64,000 bases of DNA from Pyramidobacter piscolens (GTDB lineage: Bacteria > Synergistota > Synergistia > Synergistales > Dethiosulfovibrionaceae). Under the pieces are notes generated by a model. That model had not been told where the DNA came from, did not search any database, and saw nothing but the letters and a program-made list of their open reading frames with translations. The DNA is taken from the NCBI GenBank assembly GCA_004558205.1, contig SFDM01000013.1, positions 1 through 64,000 on the forward strand. The letters run 5' to 3'. The translations under genes were made by a program, and so were the position numbers. This document shows positions 62,257 to 64,000 of this stretch, piece by piece; position 1 is the stretch's first letter; each line of letters opens with the position of its first letter.

Positions 62257-62285
62257 ATAATACTACACACCTTGAGTTCAGTCAA
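62257..62285 (-). promoter_or_regulatory. Sigma-70 promoter of the ABC/creatininase operon
   Basis: On the minus strand TTGACT, exactly 17 nt, then TATTAT. It lies about 113 bp before the binding-protein start. The rest of 62286-62584 holds a hairpin (62420-62456) and no gene. Confidence 0.7.
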
Positions 62286-62419
62286 CAAAAAAAAATAGAA
62301 CTTTGTTCATTAAAAGTTTTTTGAAATTTTCTCGCTCCGATGAATGCCCGCCGGCTCTTTGCCTGACCCACGCGGCGGCCTTGGCTCGATTGCGTCAAGG
62401 CTTCACGGCAAAATAGAGG

Positions 62420-62456
62420 CGCTCCCGGTCTCTTTGAAAGAGTTTCCGGGAGCACC
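62420..62456 (-). terminator. Hairpin after the prephenate dehydratase gene
   Basis: GGTGCTCCCGG...CCGGGAGCGCC with an internal AAACTCTTT/AAAGAG pairing. There is only a weak T-run (CTATTTTG) on the minus strand. Confidence 0.45.
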
Positions 62457-62584
62457 TTCCGCGATATTTTTTCCCAACTGTTATCTGCTGAACGGAACTC
62501 CCCGCAGGGAAACAATCCCGATGCTCAAAAAGTCCCGAAAAGGCCGCGCTTCTCAGAGAAGGCCTGCCTCTTAAGAGGGGGCTC

Positions 62585-63487
62585 CTACTTGCAGTTGTAG
62601 GTGCCCAGGTATCTCACCTTCATGGCTTCGTGCGCCTTGGCGGCTTCGGCGATTTTATCCTCATTGCCGCCGTTGTCCATGAACTCCAGCACCCACAGGT
62701 AGTCGCCGAGGGCGGTCTTCATGGGGCGCTCGTGGATCGCCGCGAGAGTCAGCCCCAGGGATTTGAGATCGCCCAGAAGGTCCGTTAGGCCGGCGGCGGG
62801 GCCCGAAACGGCAAGGCTCGTGCGCGTAATGCCGCGGTTCAGCTTGAACCTGGCAGCGTTTTCCGGCTTGGCGATGACCCAGAAACGGGTCACGTTGGCA
62901 CGGCTGATCTGAATGTCGGGAACGACGATCTCCAGGCCGTAGACTTCAGCAGCGCGGGGCGCGGCGATGGCCGCCACGGAGACGTCCTTCTTCTCGGCCG
63001 CCATGCGGGCCGCCTCGGCGGTGCTGGCGGTCTGTTCAGTCGTCACGTCCGGCAGGTTCTGCGCAAGCCAGGCTTTCCCCTGGGCCAGGCCCTGGGGATG
63101 GGACCAGACGGTCTTGATACCCTCCACGGTGGTTCCCTTGACGCCCATAAGCATCTGGCGGATGCCCACGTCAACCTGGCCGACCACGCGCAGATCCTTC
63201 GCGGCCAGGAAGGCGTCGATATAGAGCCCCTTGTTGCCGGCAAGACCGCCGATGGTGTTTTCCAGAGGGATCACGGCGAAATCGCTGGTTCCCTCGTCCA
63301 CGGCCTTGACGCAGTCCTGCACGGTCTTCAGCATGCGCAGCTCCTCGCCGCTTCCGTCAAACCAGTCGTAGGCGGCCTGTTCGCTGAAGGTTCCCTCAGG
63401 CCCCAGATAAACCGCGGAAGCCCCGGCGACGGACGCCGCCGCCACGCTCAACATCAGAGCCGCTGTCAATGCATAGATCTTTTTCAT
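62585..63487 (-). CDS. Prephenate dehydratase with a signal peptide
   Basis: A 300-residue PheA-type dehydratase that makes phenylpyruvate. Dehydratase motifs: VYLGPEGTFSEQAAYDWF (about 26-43), ENTIGG, and the catalytic NVTRFWVI (about 201-208); the ACT-like domain has HERPMKTALGDYLWVLEF. Unusually it starts with a clear signal peptide, MKKIYALTAALMLSVAAASV, with cleavage near AGAS. Prephenate dehydratases are normally cytosolic. ATG 63487 has AAAGGAG well placed, so the signal peptide is not an artefact of start choice. No chorismate mutase domain is fused. Confidence 0.88.
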   Translation of the reverse strand: MKKIYALTAALMLSVAAASVAGASAVYLGPEGTFSEQAAYDWFDGSGEELRMLKTVQDCVKAVDEGTSDFAVIPLENTIGGLAGNKGLYIDAFLAAKDLRVVGQVDVGIRQMLMGVKGTTVEGIKTVWSHPQGLAQGKAWLAQNLPDVTTEQTASTAEAARMAAEKKDVSVAAIAAPRAAEVYGLEIVVPDIQISRANVTRFWVIAKPENAARFKLNRGITRTSLAVSGPAAGLTDLLGDLKSLGLTLAAIHERPMKTALGDYLWVLEFMDNGGNEDKIAEAAKAHEAMKVRYLGTYNCK

Positions 63488-63691
63488 TTTCTCTTCTCCT
63501 TTATGTCTCTCAAAAGGGACGGCAATTTTGTAGTTCATGATTATACCACGGCGGTGACTGACTCCCGCGCAATTTTCCAGCATGCCGGCCTTTTTCTGGC
63601 ATACTTGGCTTTTCTATTCCAGAAGAAGGCTGACGAAATACTTTCGCGGTCCTCTGCGCGATCTGCGCGTTCCAGTCTCCCGATCTTGTTT

Positions 63692-64000
63692 TTAGAACTT
63701 CCACTCCAGCTGCAAGGCCCCGCCGAAGTCGCTGTAGCCACTCTTGAAGATTTCGGTGCCCATGGAGGCCCTCACGCTGAACCGTTCGCCGCCGCTGAAA
63801 GAAGCGCCCAGGTTCAGGGCCAGGCTGTCGCAGCCCGCGGCCCCACGCCACGGTATGGAGTCCGACGCGCCACCCAGCCTCCAGCCGCAGCTGGGGCCGT
63901 CGTCCAGAAATTCGTGGCGCCACAGCGCCGAGGCGTCGATGGCGTACTTGACGCCCCTGTCCAACCGGCCTTCCATGAAGCTCACTTTTACGCCCAGACT
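63692..64000 (-). CDS. Outer-membrane beta-barrel C-terminus (autotransporter-like), partial
   Basis: The last 102 residues of a protein whose start lies beyond the window. Alternating beta-strand patterns (YAIDASALWRHEF, SLALNLGASFS, RFSVRASMGTEIF, GGALQLEWKF) and a terminal Phe match outer-membrane autotransporter barrels. It indicates an outer membrane. The stop is TAA at 63692-63694. Confidence 0.75.
   Translation of the reverse strand, partial: SLGVKVSFMEGRLDRGVKYAIDASALWRHEFLDDGPSCGWRLGGASDSIPWRGAAGCDSLALNLGASFSGGERFSVRASMGTEIFKSGYSDFGGALQLEWKF

Noticed and set aside
63650..63685. CTTTCGCGGTCCTCTGCGCG-type stretch as a third copy of the CTTTGCG element
   Set aside because: Only loosely similar, with no matching arms within the window.

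Overview
The window looks like a chromosome segment (moderately GC-rich) from an anaerobic, amino-acid-fermenting, two-membrane bacterium, most likely a member of the Synergistota such as a Pyramidobacter/Jonquetella relative. This placement is inferred from gene content: TRAP and Na+ symporters, four M20 amidohydrolases, formiminotransferase/cyclodeaminase, selenocysteine-containing glycine/sarcosine/betaine-type reductase genes, an autotransporter-like outer-membrane C-terminus, and a core block rsmB-PASTA-rpe-RodZ-like-rimO-pgpA-pncC-thpR-recA. No database search was possible. I see no insertion sequence, prophage, CRISPR array, rRNA or tRNA. Two perfect ParB-type parS palindromes (10940 and 46191) suggest the origin-proximal part of a chromosome.

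Layout. 0-4 kb: a YfcC-type carrier and an M20 amidohydrolase, divergent from an IclR regulator. 4-5.4 kb: a double-PDZ exported protein. 5.6-13 kb: a PucR/CdaR-type regulator, a TRAP transporter, glutamate (or glycine) formimidoyltransferase, cyclodeaminase and an M20 peptidase. 13.4-23.7 kb: two tandem allantoinase-like amidohydrolases, an Asp/Glu/hydantoin racemase, a Na+ symporter with a 35-residue coupled partner, a second TRAP system, an allantoate/N-carbamoyl-amino-acid amidohydrolase and an IclR regulator; this reads as a ureide/hydantoin uptake and breakdown cluster. 24-34 kb: the housekeeping block on the minus strand. 34-43 kb: a DegT aminotransferase, then a minus-strand operon of a two-part DUF5058-type membrane system, M20 amidohydrolase, ornithine-cyclodeaminase-like enzyme, MalY-type lyase, EamA exporter and FCD regulator. 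43-49 kb: a leader-peptide/terminator region, a YkvI-like transporter, an iron alcohol dehydrogenase, a flavoprotein and two nitrilase-superfamily enzymes.

49-62 kb, minus strand, is the most interesting part: a flavoprotein, a YkvI transporter, a Na+/solute symporter, an AraC regulator interrupted by one stop codon, a GrdB-type selenoprotein (in-frame UGA=Sec) with its GrdE-type partner, then a true creatininase co-transcribed with a polyamine-type ABC importer. Together they suggest uptake of creatinine/creatine-like compounds, hydrolysis of creatinine to creatine, and reductive cleavage by a component-B reductase giving acetyl phosphate. 62.5-64 kb carries an exported prephenate dehydratase and the end of an outer-membrane protein.

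The common theme is import of cyclic amides, ureides, guanidino and N-acyl amino acids and their conversion to amino acids, one-carbon units or acetyl phosphate. Other notable structure: a 155-nt element present twice whose differences are all transitions and mostly keep base pairs, two intergenic CTTTGCG palindromes, and a 43-bp perfect hairpin.
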